Shown: positions 8,158 through 17,487 of the stretch, piece after piece
Numbering within the stretch: the stretch's first letter is position 1
Layout: every line of letters begins with the position of its first letter
Origin: Bog-473 sp963834405
GTDB taxonomy: Bacteria > Actinomycetota > Acidimicrobiia > Acidimicrobiales > RAAP-2
NCBI GenBank assembly: GCA_963834405.1
Contig: CAWIBX010000005.1
Span: 1-64,000 of the forward strand
Direction: 5' to 3'
Length of the DNA: 64,000 nucleotides
Notes under the pieces: generated by a model
What the model saw: only the letters and a program-made list of their open reading frames with translations
The model's database searches: none
What the model was told of the DNA's origin: nothing
Position numbers and translations under genes: made by a program

Positions 8158-8763
8158 TCAACCACTCTGGGGTGGTTGGGGATGGACGAGAAGCGGATAG
8201 GCCACGAATTTGTAGAGTGCCCTGGCGCGTTGTTCCGGAGGGCGGTCGGCAAAGAGTGGGCTCAGCAGCGTGACGTGGACGTCAACGAGCCATTCAGTCG
8301 CTTCCGCAATGGTGACGTCGGGCCGAAGAGCGCCGCGTCCGGCGACGCGGTCGAGGAACCTGGCCACGATCGGGGCGGCGAGGCCGGCGACCGCTTGCGG
8401 CCCGCCACCCACCCGGGCAATGGCGGTTGTCGCTCCTTGACGATCGAGGGCTTGGAACCATGGCTCGGCGCGGATGGCTTCAGCGTGAGCAAGGAGGCCG
8501 TTCACGATCCAGTCGGCCGGATCGCCGTTTTCGTCGATGTCGGCTTCTAAGCGATCGGCGATCTCAGCCGAGCGCGAGACGAGCACCTCACGGACGAGCT
8601 CATCTTTGTCGGCGACGTAGCGGTACACGGTGGCCCGTGAGCACCCAGCTCTCCGGGCGATCTTGTCCACCCGGACGGCCAACGGCCCTTCCTCGTCGAT
8701 CTGCGCCGCCGTGGCCGCCACGAGGCGCTCGCGTAGGTCGACCTCGGGTGTTGTCACTCCCAC
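8158..8763 (-). CDS. TetR-family transcriptional regulator
   Basis: A 201-residue regulator. The N-terminal helix-turn-helix domain occupies about residues 10-60 (VDKIARRAGCSRATVYRYVADKDEL), and the C-terminal all-helical ligand domain ends in a proline-rich tail. It is divergent from the amidohydrolase/Rieske/sulfatase genes, with a 118-bp gap containing a 7-bp inverted repeat (8783-8807). Family members repress neighbouring genes until a small ligand binds, so it probably controls the catabolic set and its own gene. The ligand is not predictable. Confidence 0.93.
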   Translation of the reverse strand: MGVTTPEVDLRERLVAATAAQIDEEGPLAVRVDKIARRAGCSRATVYRYVADKDELVREVLVSRSAEIADRLEADIDENGDPADWIVNGLLAHAEAIRAEPWFQALDRQGATTAIARVGGGPQAVAGLAAPIVARFLDRVAGRGALRPDVTIAEATEWLVDVHVTLLSPLFADRPPEQRARALYKFVAYPLLVHPQPPQSG

Positions 8764-8782
8764 GAGGTGATGTTAGCTTGGA

Positions 8783-8807
8783 TAAGACAAAAAGTGAATC
8801 TGTCTTA
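8783..8807. promoter_or_regulatory. Palindromic operator for the adjacent TetR regulator
   Basis: TAAGACA (8783-8789) and TGTCTTA (8801-8807) form a perfect 7-bp inverted repeat with an 11-bp spacer. The site is 20 bp upstream of the TetR start and 75 bp upstream of the amidohydrolase start. Size and place are typical of a TetR operator that represses both directions. Confidence 0.7.
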
Positions 8808-8881
8808 GGGCGCCGCGAGCGCGTGCCACTGTGCCAGCACAGCCGCCCCCGCCGCCGAGGTTGACCAAAGAGGAGCAATAC

Positions 8882-10606
8882 ATGTCCGATCTGTTGATCC
8901 GAAACGGGACGATCGTCGATGGTACCGGGGCGGCGCCAGTACAAGCTGACGTCGCAATTGAGGGCGACCGCATCGTTGCCATCGGGTTCGATCTCCCGGA
9001 CACCGGAAGCCCGGTCCTCGATGCCACCGGATTCTTGGTGACGCCGGGATGGGTCGACATCCACACCCACTATGACGGCCAGGCCACCTGGGACGATCTG
9101 CTTGCACCATCTGCGCTGCACGGCGTCACCACCGTGGTCATGGGCAACTGCGGCGTTGGCTTCGCGCCGGTGCGCCCCACACGGCGGGATTGGCTCATCG
9201 GACTGATGGAGGGCGTGGAGGACATCCCCGGTACCGCGCTTGCCGAGGGGATCGATTGGCAGTGGGAGTCGTTCCCCGAGTATCTCGACGCCCTCGACCG
9301 ACGTAAGTGGACGGTGGACGTCGGTGCCCAGGTCGCCCACGGGGCCGTCCGGACCTACGTCATGGGTGATCGGGGAGCCAGGAACGAACCGGCGACTCCT
9401 GCCGACATCGATGCCATGCGTGAGATCGTTCGAGACGCGATCAGCGCCGGAGCGCTCGGGTTCTCGACCTCTCGCACCATCGCCCACCGAGCCATCGACG
9501 GCGAACCGGTGCCGGGAACCTACGCAGCCGAGGACGAGCTGTTCGGCATTGGGGAGGCGCTCGGCGATCTGGGAGCGGGTGTCTTTGAGCTCGCCCCGGC
9601 CGGCGTCGCCGGAGAAGACGTCCTCAGCCCGGCGAAGGAGGTGGATTGGATGCGTCGGCTGTCCGCCAAGATCAAGCGGCCCGTCACCTTTGCTCTCGTC
9701 CAGGTCGATGCCGACCCCGACCTGTGGCGCGATCTGATGGACATGACGACCGCGGCGGTGGACGAGGGTGCCGACCTATGGCCGCAAGTCGCGGGGCGAG
9801 CGACCGGCCTGCTGTCGGGGCACTTCACCACCTACTGCATCTTCGACGTCGTTCCGGCCTACCAAGAGCTCAAGGCACAACGGCTGACGCCCGCCGCGCT
9901 CATCAGCGCGTTGCGAACTGCGGAGGTGCGACGGGCGATCCTCGAGTGGCAGCCCGACGAGGAATCGGCGATCCGGATCGCCGCCGCCTGCGACCGCACG
10001 TTTGTCCTCGGCGATCCGCCCCAGTACGAGCCCGGCCCGGAGGACTCCCTCTCGGCGCTGGCCGCGGCGGCCGGGCGCAGCCCCCTCGAGGTCGCGTATG
10101 ACGCGCTCTTGGCCGACGACGGAACCGGGTTGTTGTACCTGCCGATCCTCAACTATGCCGACGGGAGCCTCGAGCCGGCGCGCGAGATGCTCTTGCATCC
10201 CCGTTCAGCCAACGGCCTCGGCGACGGCGGGGCCCATTGCGGCGTCATCTGTGACGCATCGATCCCGACCTTCATGCTCACGCATTGGACTCGTGATCGC
10301 CAACGGGGCCAGCTCCTCCCGCTGGAGTTAGCGGTCCGCAAGCAGACACGCGACACGGCCCGGCTCTACGGCCTCCACGACCGCGGCACCCTCGAGGCCG
10401 GGATGCTCGCCGACGTCAATGTCATCGACTACGACGCGCTCCAACTTGAGCCGCCGGTCGTGGTGTCCGACCTACCCGCCGGTGGGTCACGGCTCGTGCA
10501 GCGAGCTCGGGGTTACGCGGCCACTATCAAGTCCGGGGTCGTCACCTTCGTCGACGGCGTGGACACCGGTGCCCGACCTGGCCGCCTGGTCCGGGGCCCG
10601 CGGTGA
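8882..10606 (+). CDS. N-acyl-D-amino-acid deacylase-type amidohydrolase
   Basis: A 574-residue amidohydrolase of the D-aminoacylase/dihydroorotase-like superfamily. The metal-binding motif DIHTHYDGQATWD (His61, His63) and a C-terminal DGGAHCG block (about residue 453) match the N-acyl-D-amino-acid deacylase branch. That branch hydrolyses amide bonds in a TIM barrel with one or two metals. The start is ATG 8882, preceded by GAGGAG; the frame extends 17 codons further upstream through a proline-rich stretch that is unlikely to be coding. Its stop overlaps the GTG start of the Rieske gene, so the two are translationally coupled. True substrate unknown; the context suggests an amide or lactam in a catabolic route. 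Confidence 0.85.
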   Translation: MSDLLIRNGTIVDGTGAAPVQADVAIEGDRIVAIGFDLPDTGSPVLDATGFLVTPGWVDIHTHYDGQATWDDLLAPSALHGVTTVVMGNCGVGFAPVRPTRRDWLIGLMEGVEDIPGTALAEGIDWQWESFPEYLDALDRRKWTVDVGAQVAHGAVRTYVMGDRGARNEPATPADIDAMREIVRDAISAGALGFSTSRTIAHRAIDGEPVPGTYAAEDELFGIGEALGDLGAGVFELAPAGVAGEDVLSPAKEVDWMRRLSAKIKRPVTFALVQVDADPDLWRDLMDMTTAAVDEGADLWPQVAGRATGLLSGHFTTYCIFDVVPAYQELKAQRLTPAALISALRTAEVRRAILEWQPDEESAIRIAAACDRTFVLGDPPQYEPGPEDSLSALAAAAGRSPLEVAYDALLADDGTGLLYLPILNYADGSLEPAREMLLHPRSANGLGDGGAHCGVICDASIPTFMLTHWTRDRQRGQLLPLELAVRKQTRDTARLYGLHDRGTLEAGMLADVNVIDYDALQLEPPVVVSDLPAGGSRLVQRARGYAATIKSGVVTFVDGVDTGARPGRLVRGPR

Positions 10607-11778
10607 CCGACTCGATGCAGGACACCGCCACCTCAAAGCGGTCGGCGTCCAGGCAGATGATCGAAATTGGCCGCCGCATGATCGCCAACATCCTGGCCGA
10701 CACGACAGACCTCGGTGATTCGACGTTCGTCGGTGAGGGGTCGGTCTTCACCGATCCCGACCGCTTCGGGCTAGAGCGGGAGTTGCTCTTTCGGCGGACG
10801 CCCCAGGTGATCGCTTGGGCGGGCGACGTCTCCGAACCCGGGGACATCGTCGCCCGTGACGTTGCCGGAGTGCCAGTGGTGGTCACCCGCCATCAAGATG
10901 GCGGGTTGTCTGCGTTCCTCAATGCGTGCTCCCATCGGGGCATGACGCTCTGCGACGGCGTCGACAATCGCCGTCGCCTGACGTGCCCATATCACGGGTG
11001 GAACTACGACCTTGCGGGCAACCTGGTCGGCATCCCCAATCGCGATCGCTTCCCAGCGCTCGACGTCGACACGCTCGGGCTACTTCGGCTTCCGGTGGAC
11101 GTTCAGGCCGGGCTGGTCGTGGTCGGCCTCCGACCTGATGTCGAGGTGGAAGGCTTCCTCGAGCCGCTTGGTGACGAGTACGCGTGGCTTGGTTACGACC
11201 GCTACCGCAGCGGCTCCGAGCGCGTGCTGCACAAAGCGGCCAACTGGAAATTGATGATCGATCTCAACAACGAGGCCTATCACGTTCCCTCCCTGCACCG
11301 CGAGAGCCTGCTCCCGTTCCTCTCTGACAACTGCGCCGTCGACACGTTCGGACCACACAGTCGGATGTGCGTGCCTTTCAAGGGGCTCGAGAAGCTCGCC
11401 GACATACCCGAGGCGGACTGGCCCGAGCGGCTCGACACGATCATGGTCACGTGCATCCTCCCCGCGACAGTGCTGATCGACCACATGCAAGGCGGATCGA
11501 TGCACCGGGTCTCACCGGGCGCTTCTCCTGGTGAGAGCATCGTGCACATGATCGAGGGCACCCCGGGTCCGATGGACGCCGACGCCCGTGCGGGCTGCGA
11601 AGAGGTGATGGAGGTGAACCTCAGCATCCTCGACCGCGAGGATTACGTCGCCACCGAAGCCTGCCAACGAGGTTATGACGCCGGGGCGCGCTCGCTCGTG
11701 GGGGGCGTGGGTGAATCGCTCATCGGCCACTGGCACAAGACCTGGGATGCCCGGCTTTCCGTCCAGCGGAACGATTGA
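10603..11778 (+). CDS. Rieske non-heme iron oxygenase, alpha subunit
   Basis: A 391-residue catalytic subunit of an aromatic-ring-hydroxylating or demethylating oxygenase. The Rieske 2Fe-2S ligands are Cys109/His111 and Cys128/His131 (CSHRG, then CPYHGW). The mononuclear iron site is in NNEAYHVPSLH with His227 and His232. It needs an electron-transfer ferredoxin/reductase, which is not encoded nearby, so it must borrow one. GTG start at 10603 overlaps the amidohydrolase stop by 4 bp. Placement between an amidohydrolase and a sulfatase, under a TetR gene, suggests degradation of a sulfated or acylated aromatic or steroid-like compound; this is inference. Confidence 0.93.
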   Translation: MTDSMQDTATSKRSASRQMIEIGRRMIANILADTTDLGDSTFVGEGSVFTDPDRFGLERELLFRRTPQVIAWAGDVSEPGDIVARDVAGVPVVVTRHQDGGLSAFLNACSHRGMTLCDGVDNRRRLTCPYHGWNYDLAGNLVGIPNRDRFPALDVDTLGLLRLPVDVQAGLVVVGLRPDVEVEGFLEPLGDEYAWLGYDRYRSGSERVLHKAANWKLMIDLNNEAYHVPSLHRESLLPFLSDNCAVDTFGPHSRMCVPFKGLEKLADIPEADWPERLDTIMVTCILPATVLIDHMQGGSMHRVSPGASPGESIVHMIEGTPGPMDADARAGCEEVMEVNLSILDREDYVATEACQRGYDAGARSLVGGVGESLIGHWHKTWDARLSVQRND

Positions 11779-11889
11779 TCGACAACCCACTGTGCGTGAG
11801 CGTGTTTCGACAAGACGATTGGAGCCATCCGTGCCACCACGAGACGACGACTTGACCACCATCGCCGGGGTAAAGCGAAGGATACCTCG

Positions 11890-14193
11890 GTGGTAGCTCA
11901 AGACACTTTGCCGTTTCCGCCGACCCCTTCGGCCAGCATCGCCGGCCGGACGATGCAAGAGTCGACCTACGGCCAACGGGTCACTCCTCGCCGCCTATCC
12001 GAGGACGCCCCGAACATCTTGCTCGTCTTGATCGATGACGCCGGACCTGGCCTGCCCGACACCTTCGGAGGCGAGGTGAGGACCAACACCCTCAGCCGTG
12101 TCTATAGCGAGGGCATCGGCTTCAACCGCTTCCACACGACGGCGATGTGCTCGCCGACGCGTGCGTCGTTACTGACAGGACGGAATCACCACCGGATCGG
12201 CAATGGACAGATCGCCGAACTGGCAAACGATTGGGATGGCTACGCCGGCGAGATTCCGAAAAGCAGCGCCCTCGCTGCCGACGTCCTCAAGCATTACGGC
12301 TACGCCACGGCAGCCTTCGGCAAGTGGCACAACACACCCGCCATCGAGACGACGACGGCCGGACCGTTTCACAACTGGCCGTCGGAGATCGGCTTCGAGT
12401 ACTTCTACGGCTTCTTGGCCGGCGAGGCCTCACAGTATGAACCCAATCTGGTTCGCAACACGACGGGGGTGCTGCCGCCGCGCACGCCCGAGGAGGGCTA
12501 TCACCTCAGCGAGGATCTGGCCGATGACGCGATCGCCTGGCTGCACCGGCACCAGGCCTTCGAGCCGGACAAGCCGTTCTTCATGTACTGGGCGAGTGGT
12601 TGTCTCCATGCCCCACACCACATCTGGAAGGAATGGTCCGACCGCTATGCGGGTGCCTTCGACGATGGTTGGGACGCCTACCGCGAGCGTGTCTTCGAAC
12701 GTCAGAAGGAGCTCGGATGGATTCCCTCCGACGCCCAACTGACGCCGCGGCACCCACTCATGCAGGCGTGGGGCGACGTTCCTGAAGAACAACGAGCGTT
12801 CCACCGCAGGAGTATGGAGGTCGCAGCCGGGTTCGCCGAGCACGTCGACGTCCAGGTCGGGCGGATCGTCGACGAGATCGATGCCCTGGGCTGCGGGGAG
12901 AACACGCTGGTGTTCTACATCTGGGGCGACAACGGCTCGTCGGGCGAAGGCCAGAACGGCACGATCAGCGAGCTGCTCGCCCAAAACGGCATCCCGACGA
13001 CCCTCGACATGCACCTCAAGGCCCTGGACGAGCTCGGCGGCCTCGACGTGCTCGGTACACCCAAGGTCGACAACCAGTACCACGCCGGTTGGGCCTGGGC
13101 CGGGAGCACGCCCTACAAGGGCGTCAAGCTGCTCGCCTCGCACTTCGGCGGAACCCGCAACCCGTTGGTCATCCGCTGGCCGGCCAAGATCGATGCGGAT
13201 CCGACGCCGCGTGCGCAGTTCCACCACTGCAACGACGTGGTTCCGACGATCTACGAAGTCGTTGGCATCACGCCGCCCCGGGTCGTGAGCGGGATCCCAC
13301 AAGACCCAATCGACGGCGCGAGCTTCGTGTACGCCTTCGACGATGCCTTGGCTCAGGGACGCCTGAGGACGCAGTACTTCGAGATCATGGGCAGCCGGGC
13401 CATCTACCACGACGGCTGGATGGCCTCAGCGTTCGGCCCCCGGGTTCCCTGGGTGCCGGGGCTGCCCCCCGGCATCCACGAGTGGACACCCGACCAGGAC
13501 GAGTGGGAGCTCTACGACCTCGCCGCTGACTGGTCGCAAGCCGACGACCTCGCGGCGGCCCAACCCGAGAAGCTGGCGCAGATGAAGGAACTGTTCGCCA
13601 TCGAGGCCGCCCGCAACAGCGTCTTTCCCATCGGCGGTGGCCTCTGGATCCCGGTCTTTCATCCCGAGCTGCGCATCTCGACCCCGTACCGCGAGTGGAA
13701 CTTCACCGGGGACGTGAACCGCATGCCGGAGTTCTGCGCACCGGCGCTGGGCAACCGCGCCAACGACGTAACCATCGATGCCGACATACCGGAAAATGGG
13801 AGCGGAGTCTTGTACTCGTTAGGGGGAGCTGGCGGCGGCCTCACCTGCTACATCGATGAAGGAATCCTCTGCTACGAGTACAACCTGTTCATCATCATGC
13901 GGACCAAGATCCGCTCGACCAAGCGCGTCCCGACTGGCCCGGCCCAGATCCGGGTGGAGACCGCCTATCCCGAGCCCCGTCCCGGTGGCCCGCTCGACAT
14001 CACGCTCAAGGTGAACGACGAGGTCTACGCCCAAGGCCAGGTGCCGATCAGCGCTCCCCTTCTGTTCACGGCGAACGACTGTCTGGACTTTGGTCAGTGC
14101 CTGGGCGGCCGGGTCTCGCTGGATTACTACGACCGAGCGCCCTTCCCCTTCAACGGCACAATCCGTCACGTGAACGTGCGCTACACCTCGTGA
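11890..14193 (+). CDS. Arylsulfatase (FGly-dependent)
   Basis: A 767-residue sulfatase. The active-site signature AMCSPTRASLLTGR contains Cys87 in the C-x-P-x-R context that is converted to formylglycine. Metal ligands begin at LIDDAGPG (Asp49, Asp50), and a second acidic pair is in FYIWGDNGSSGEG. The PDTFGG stretch and the long C-terminal beta region match the large actinobacterial arylsulfatases (AtsD-like). There is no signal peptide, so it acts in the cytoplasm. The GTG start at 11890 follows a purine-rich stretch; it lies 111 bp after the Rieske gene in the same direction. It should release sulfate from an organic sulfate ester. The formylglycine-generating enzyme is not in this window. 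Confidence 0.94.
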   Translation: MVAQDTLPFPPTPSASIAGRTMQESTYGQRVTPRRLSEDAPNILLVLIDDAGPGLPDTFGGEVRTNTLSRVYSEGIGFNRFHTTAMCSPTRASLLTGRNHHRIGNGQIAELANDWDGYAGEIPKSSALAADVLKHYGYATAAFGKWHNTPAIETTTAGPFHNWPSEIGFEYFYGFLAGEASQYEPNLVRNTTGVLPPRTPEEGYHLSEDLADDAIAWLHRHQAFEPDKPFFMYWASGCLHAPHHIWKEWSDRYAGAFDDGWDAYRERVFERQKELGWIPSDAQLTPRHPLMQAWGDVPEEQRAFHRRSMEVAAGFAEHVDVQVGRIVDEIDALGCGENTLVFYIWGDNGSSGEGQNGTISELLAQNGIPTTLDMHLKALDELGGLDVLGTPKVDNQYHAGWAWAGSTPYKGVKLLASHFGGTRNPLVIRWPAKIDADPTPRAQFHHCNDVVPTIYEVVGITPPRVVSGIPQDPIDGASFVYAFDDALAQGRLRTQYFEIMGSRAIYHDGWMASAFGPRVPWVPGLPPGIHEWTPDQDEWELYDLAADWSQADDLAAAQPEKLAQMKELFAIEAARNSVFPIGGGLWIPVFHPELRISTPYREWNFTGDVNRMPEFCAPALGNRANDVTIDADIPENGSGVLYSLGGAGGGLTCYIDEGILCYEYNLFIIMRTKIRSTKRVPTGPAQIRVETAYPEPRPGGPLDITLKVNDEVYAQGQVPISAPLLFTANDCLDFGQCLGGRVSLDYYDRAPFPFNGTIRHVNVRYTS

Positions 14194-14212
14194 ATTCTCA
14201 TATCACTACAAA

Positions 14213-15481
14213 GGGCCCGCCGCGATTTTGATTACGCGTTCGGTGCCGGGGCCAGGGTGTAGTTCCAGTCACCATGAAACTCATGACGAAAGAGCGGGAG
14301 GGCGGCCAGTTCGGCCGTGCTCACCTGCACGCCGGCCTCGTAGTAGTTCCAGTCCCGTTCGGCTTTGATTTTGAGTCCGCTCTTGGTGGTCGTCGCCGAG
14401 ATCAGCTCGATGATGGTGCGATACGAGACCAGGGGTCGGCCTCGCCAGTTCATGGAGATGAAGCTGAACATCCGATGCTCGATCTTGTTCCACTTCGAGG
14501 TTCCCGGTGGGTAGTGGCAGACGGTGATCTCGAGGCCGCTCTCTCGGGCGAACTTGGCCAGTTCGACCTTCCAGAGTTTGACCCGGTGGCCGTTGGACCC
14601 GCCGGCATCGGCGGTGATCAAGAGCTTGTGCGCGTCGGGGAAGCGGAGCTGGCCCATCGAGTACCACCAGCGCCTAATGGCCTCGACGGCGAAGGCGCCG
14701 GTGTCCGCGGTGTCGCCGACTGAGACCCAGCCCTCGTCGTTCTCGATGTCATAGACGCCATAGGGCACGGCACGTCCGAGATCCTTGTCGATGAAGTCAT
14801 GCGTCTTGGTCCGCGTCGGTTCGCCCGCGGGGTGCCATTCGGCACCTCCGTTGGAGAACTCGCCCACCAGCTCCTTCTTCTTGGTGTCACACGAGATGAC
14901 GGGTTGGCCGTTCTTGACGAAGCCCACGGCGGTGTCGTTGAGGTAGCTGAACTGGGCGTCTCGATCGGGGCTCTGGGTCCCTTCCTTTTGCTTGGAGGGA
15001 GCCTGGAGTGAGTACCCGAGCTGGTGAAGCAGGCGCCGCACCAGCTCTGCGGAGACCGAGTAGCCCTGGCGCTGAAGCTCATCGGCCAGTTCGTAGGTCG
15101 ACTTGGACGTCCAACGCGCCATCGACATCGGGTTGCCTCGCGTCGAGGGATGCACCAACTCATCGAGCGCCTCGAGCAGGCCCGGTTGCTTGTCGATGGC
15201 CGGCTTGTCACCGCCGCCGACCACCCGTTGGCGAACTGATACTTCGACGCCCTCTTCGACCTCGCTGGTGGCGCGGATCACGGTGTTGCGGCTCATACCG
15301 GCCGCCTCGGCCACCATGGTCTTGCCGCCACGCCTGAGCAGCGACGCCGTCGCTCCCACGATCACACGGCGTTGGCGTTCGTTGACGTGGGGCAGAACGG
15401 TCTCGAAATACCAGACCAGCTCCTCGGACGTCGCCTCCACATGGAGAGTCTACAACGCGCGTATTAACCTATGGTGGACCC
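14213..15481 (-). mobile_element. ISAzo13-family insertion sequence (candidate limits)
   Basis: The element around the transposase gene appears to end in GGGCCCGCC at 14213 and, inverted, GGTGGACCC at 15473-15481 (7 of 9 match). It is flanked by AAA at 14210-14212 and 15482-15484, a possible 3-bp target duplication. The left end lies only 20 bp after the sulfatase stop. The limits are by eye and the short ends make them provisional. Confidence 0.5.
14232..15440 (-). CDS. ISAzo13-family transposase
   Basis: A 402-residue transposase. Family features are an N-terminal helical DNA-binding region (AEAAGMSRNTVIRATSEVE), the block starting RWTSKSTYELADELQRQGY, and a DDE-type core. The core includes VISCDTKKKELVGEF, LLITADAGGSNGHRVKLWK and KWNKIEHRMFSFISMNWRGR. 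The gene is full-length and uninterrupted, so the copy may be active. It stands alone between a candidate pair of short inverted ends. Confidence 0.9.
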   Translation of the reverse strand: MEATSEELVWYFETVLPHVNERQRRVIVGATASLLRRGGKTMVAEAAGMSRNTVIRATSEVEEGVEVSVRQRVVGGGDKPAIDKQPGLLEALDELVHPSTRGNPMSMARWTSKSTYELADELQRQGYSVSAELVRRLLHQLGYSLQAPSKQKEGTQSPDRDAQFSYLNDTAVGFVKNGQPVISCDTKKKELVGEFSNGGAEWHPAGEPTRTKTHDFIDKDLGRAVPYGVYDIENDEGWVSVGDTADTGAFAVEAIRRWWYSMGQLRFPDAHKLLITADAGGSNGHRVKLWKVELAKFARESGLEITVCHYPPGTSKWNKIEHRMFSFISMNWRGRPLVSYRTIIELISATTTKSGLKIKAERDWNYYEAGVQVSTAELAALPLFRHEFHGDWNYTLAPAPNA

Positions 15482-15618
15482 AAACCCGTGAATCGGGACA
15501 TTAGGTCGTCTCGTCCGAATATCCGAAACGAAATATAGGTACTAACTACCCATTGATCCCACTACGGTTCAATAGCCGTCGGCCACGCCTCAAAAACCAA
15601 ATCGCGGGAGGGTGCTGT

Positions 15619-17487
15619 ATGAAACGGGCGCTGCAATACCAGCGGTCGTATCAACTACTCAGGCAAGTGCTCCGAGTCTCGCTCTGCGGATTCGGCGTTC
15701 TAGCTCTCTCCTTGCTGACGGGGTATCAAACGGCTTTCGCCGACGGAGCACCCGGCGCCATTGCACCCAGCGCTGCAGACCCTCACTACTGCGATGGCTG
15801 CACCCCCCCACTTATCTACAACGGTGGACCGGTCCTGGCCGCCGGTGGGTCCGGCTCGCTGACGATCACACCCGTCTATTGGGCGCCGTCGGGCTGGTCG
15901 CAGCCGTTCCCTTCCAACTATCAGTCGATCGTCGACGGCTTCATCCACAATCTGGCAGTGGCGAGCGGCTCGTCGAAGGACGTTCTCTCCGTCGCCACCC
16001 AGTACTACCAGTCAACAAACGGCGCCAAGGCCGATGTGAGCTATGCCTTGAAGGCGGGGACATCGATCACCGACAATGATCCTTTCCCTGCCGGAGGGTG
16101 TTCGCCCGGGTCTGGCTACGTGGCCTGTGTCACGGACGCGCAGATCCAGGCCGAAGTGGCGCATGTCGTGTCGGCGCACGGGCTATCCACTGGCCTCGGC
16201 GAGTTCTACCCCGTCTTCTTTCCCCCAGGTGTCGAGACCCAGGACAAGGACGGCTCGAATTCCGACTCGGGCTTTTGCGGCTACCACCGCAGTTTTGGGA
16301 CGGGATCGGCCTTGCTCGACTACGCGAACATGCCGTACGAGAAGGACGGTTGCGGCGACGGTCAGGAGCCCAACGGCAGCTATGCGGCCGACGGTGAGGT
16401 CAGCACTCTCAGTCACGAGCTGAGCGAAGCCATCACGGATCCCGCCGCCGACGGCTGGTTCGACTCGAGCGGAAACGAGATCGGGGACATCTGTTCTGAT
16501 GCCTACGGCCCGGCACTCGGATCCACTTCCTCGAAGCACCCCGACACCACCAAGTACAACCAGGTCATCAACGGGGGCAAGTACTACACGCAGGAAGAGT
16601 TCTCCAACGCCGCGTACTCGTCTCGCGGGTTCGGCAACGGCTGCCAGCAGAGCCAGGCGACGGCGACGGTCAAGGCTCATGCAGCTCCTCCGTCGTCAGT
16701 CGCCGCCATTTTCTCGGACGCGTCGCCTTTCATGCTCCCAGCCGACGGGACCTCCACCACCGACGACCGGGTGGTGATCACCGACAAGGCCGGCTACGGC
16801 GTCAGCGGTGACCAGGTCACCTTCTCGGAGTACGCGGCATCCGGCGGCGGCCTCTGCGGGCAGCTGAGCGCCACCCAAGCCAAGACCGATGACGACGGAG
16901 TGGCGGACGTCACATACAGAACGACGAAGGACAATGTCGTCTGCTACGTCGTGGCCACCGAGGCGTCTGGAGGAAAGAGTTCCCAGAGCATCGTCTACCA
17001 GGGCTCGACGCAGTCGAGCGCTCCCACAGCGAGCGCCGACTTTCCGACCTCACTGGCACCGGGGGGCGCGCCCAAGCCGTTCAAACTGACCGTGACCAAC
17101 AACTCGCCCGAAGCGATCACCTCCGCCCGCATCGACCTGGTGGTCTTCCCCCACGGGTCGGCGCCGAACCTCGATGCATCCAAGGTCCGGATCACCTACT
17201 CCACCAACGGACCCGACGGCCCCTTCACGAACATGGCGCTGACCGGCTCCACCGTGAACCACGGCGGTATCGACGGGACGGTCGGTCGACCTCAGGGGGA
17301 CATCCTCGGCGGCAACCAGTCTGAGACGGTGTACTTCACAGTGGCCCTCGCCGCAGGGGCCCCAGTGGCACACAACCAACCGACTATGGAACTGGAGGGC
17401 TTTCTCGATCAGATCGATCCCGCTACGGGTTCGGGCACGACACTGGCCGACACCTACGCGACCAACGTAACGGCTTCCGGGGGCTAG
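15619..17487 (+). CDS. Large secreted protein with HELSEAITDP motif and Ig-like repeat
   Basis: An exported protein of 622 residues. ATG 15619 follows GGGAGG; a signal peptide ends near residue 40 (TAFADG). Residues about 50-350 resemble secreted phosphate-induced/exordium-like proteins, with a conserved STLSHELSEAITDPAADGW block. This looks like a degenerate metalloprotease helix (HE-x2-E rather than HE-x2-H). Residues about 365-450 form an invasin-like bacterial Ig domain (ADGTSTTDDRVVITDKAGYG), and the remainder is a beta-rich region. The function is unknown; it is probably cell-surface or extracellular. It is a single gene flanked by mobile DNA on both sides, which may indicate transfer. 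Confidence 0.7.
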   Translation: MKRALQYQRSYQLLRQVLRVSLCGFGVLALSLLTGYQTAFADGAPGAIAPSAADPHYCDGCTPPLIYNGGPVLAAGGSGSLTITPVYWAPSGWSQPFPSNYQSIVDGFIHNLAVASGSSKDVLSVATQYYQSTNGAKADVSYALKAGTSITDNDPFPAGGCSPGSGYVACVTDAQIQAEVAHVVSAHGLSTGLGEFYPVFFPPGVETQDKDGSNSDSGFCGYHRSFGTGSALLDYANMPYEKDGCGDGQEPNGSYAADGEVSTLSHELSEAITDPAADGWFDSSGNEIGDICSDAYGPALGSTSSKHPDTTKYNQVINGGKYYTQEEFSNAAYSSRGFGNGCQQSQATATVKAHAAPPSSVAAIFSDASPFMLPADGTSTTDDRVVITDKAGYGVSGDQVTFSEYAASGGGLCGQLSATQAKTDDDGVADVTYRTTKDNVVCYVVATEASGGKSSQSIVYQGSTQSSAPTASADFPTSLAPGGAPKPFKLTVTNNSPEAITSARIDLVVFPHGSAPNLDASKVRITYSTNGPDGPFTNMALTGSTVNHGGIDGTVGRPQGDILGGNQSETVYFTVALAAGAPVAHNQPTMELEGFLDQIDPATGSGTTLADTYATNVTASGG

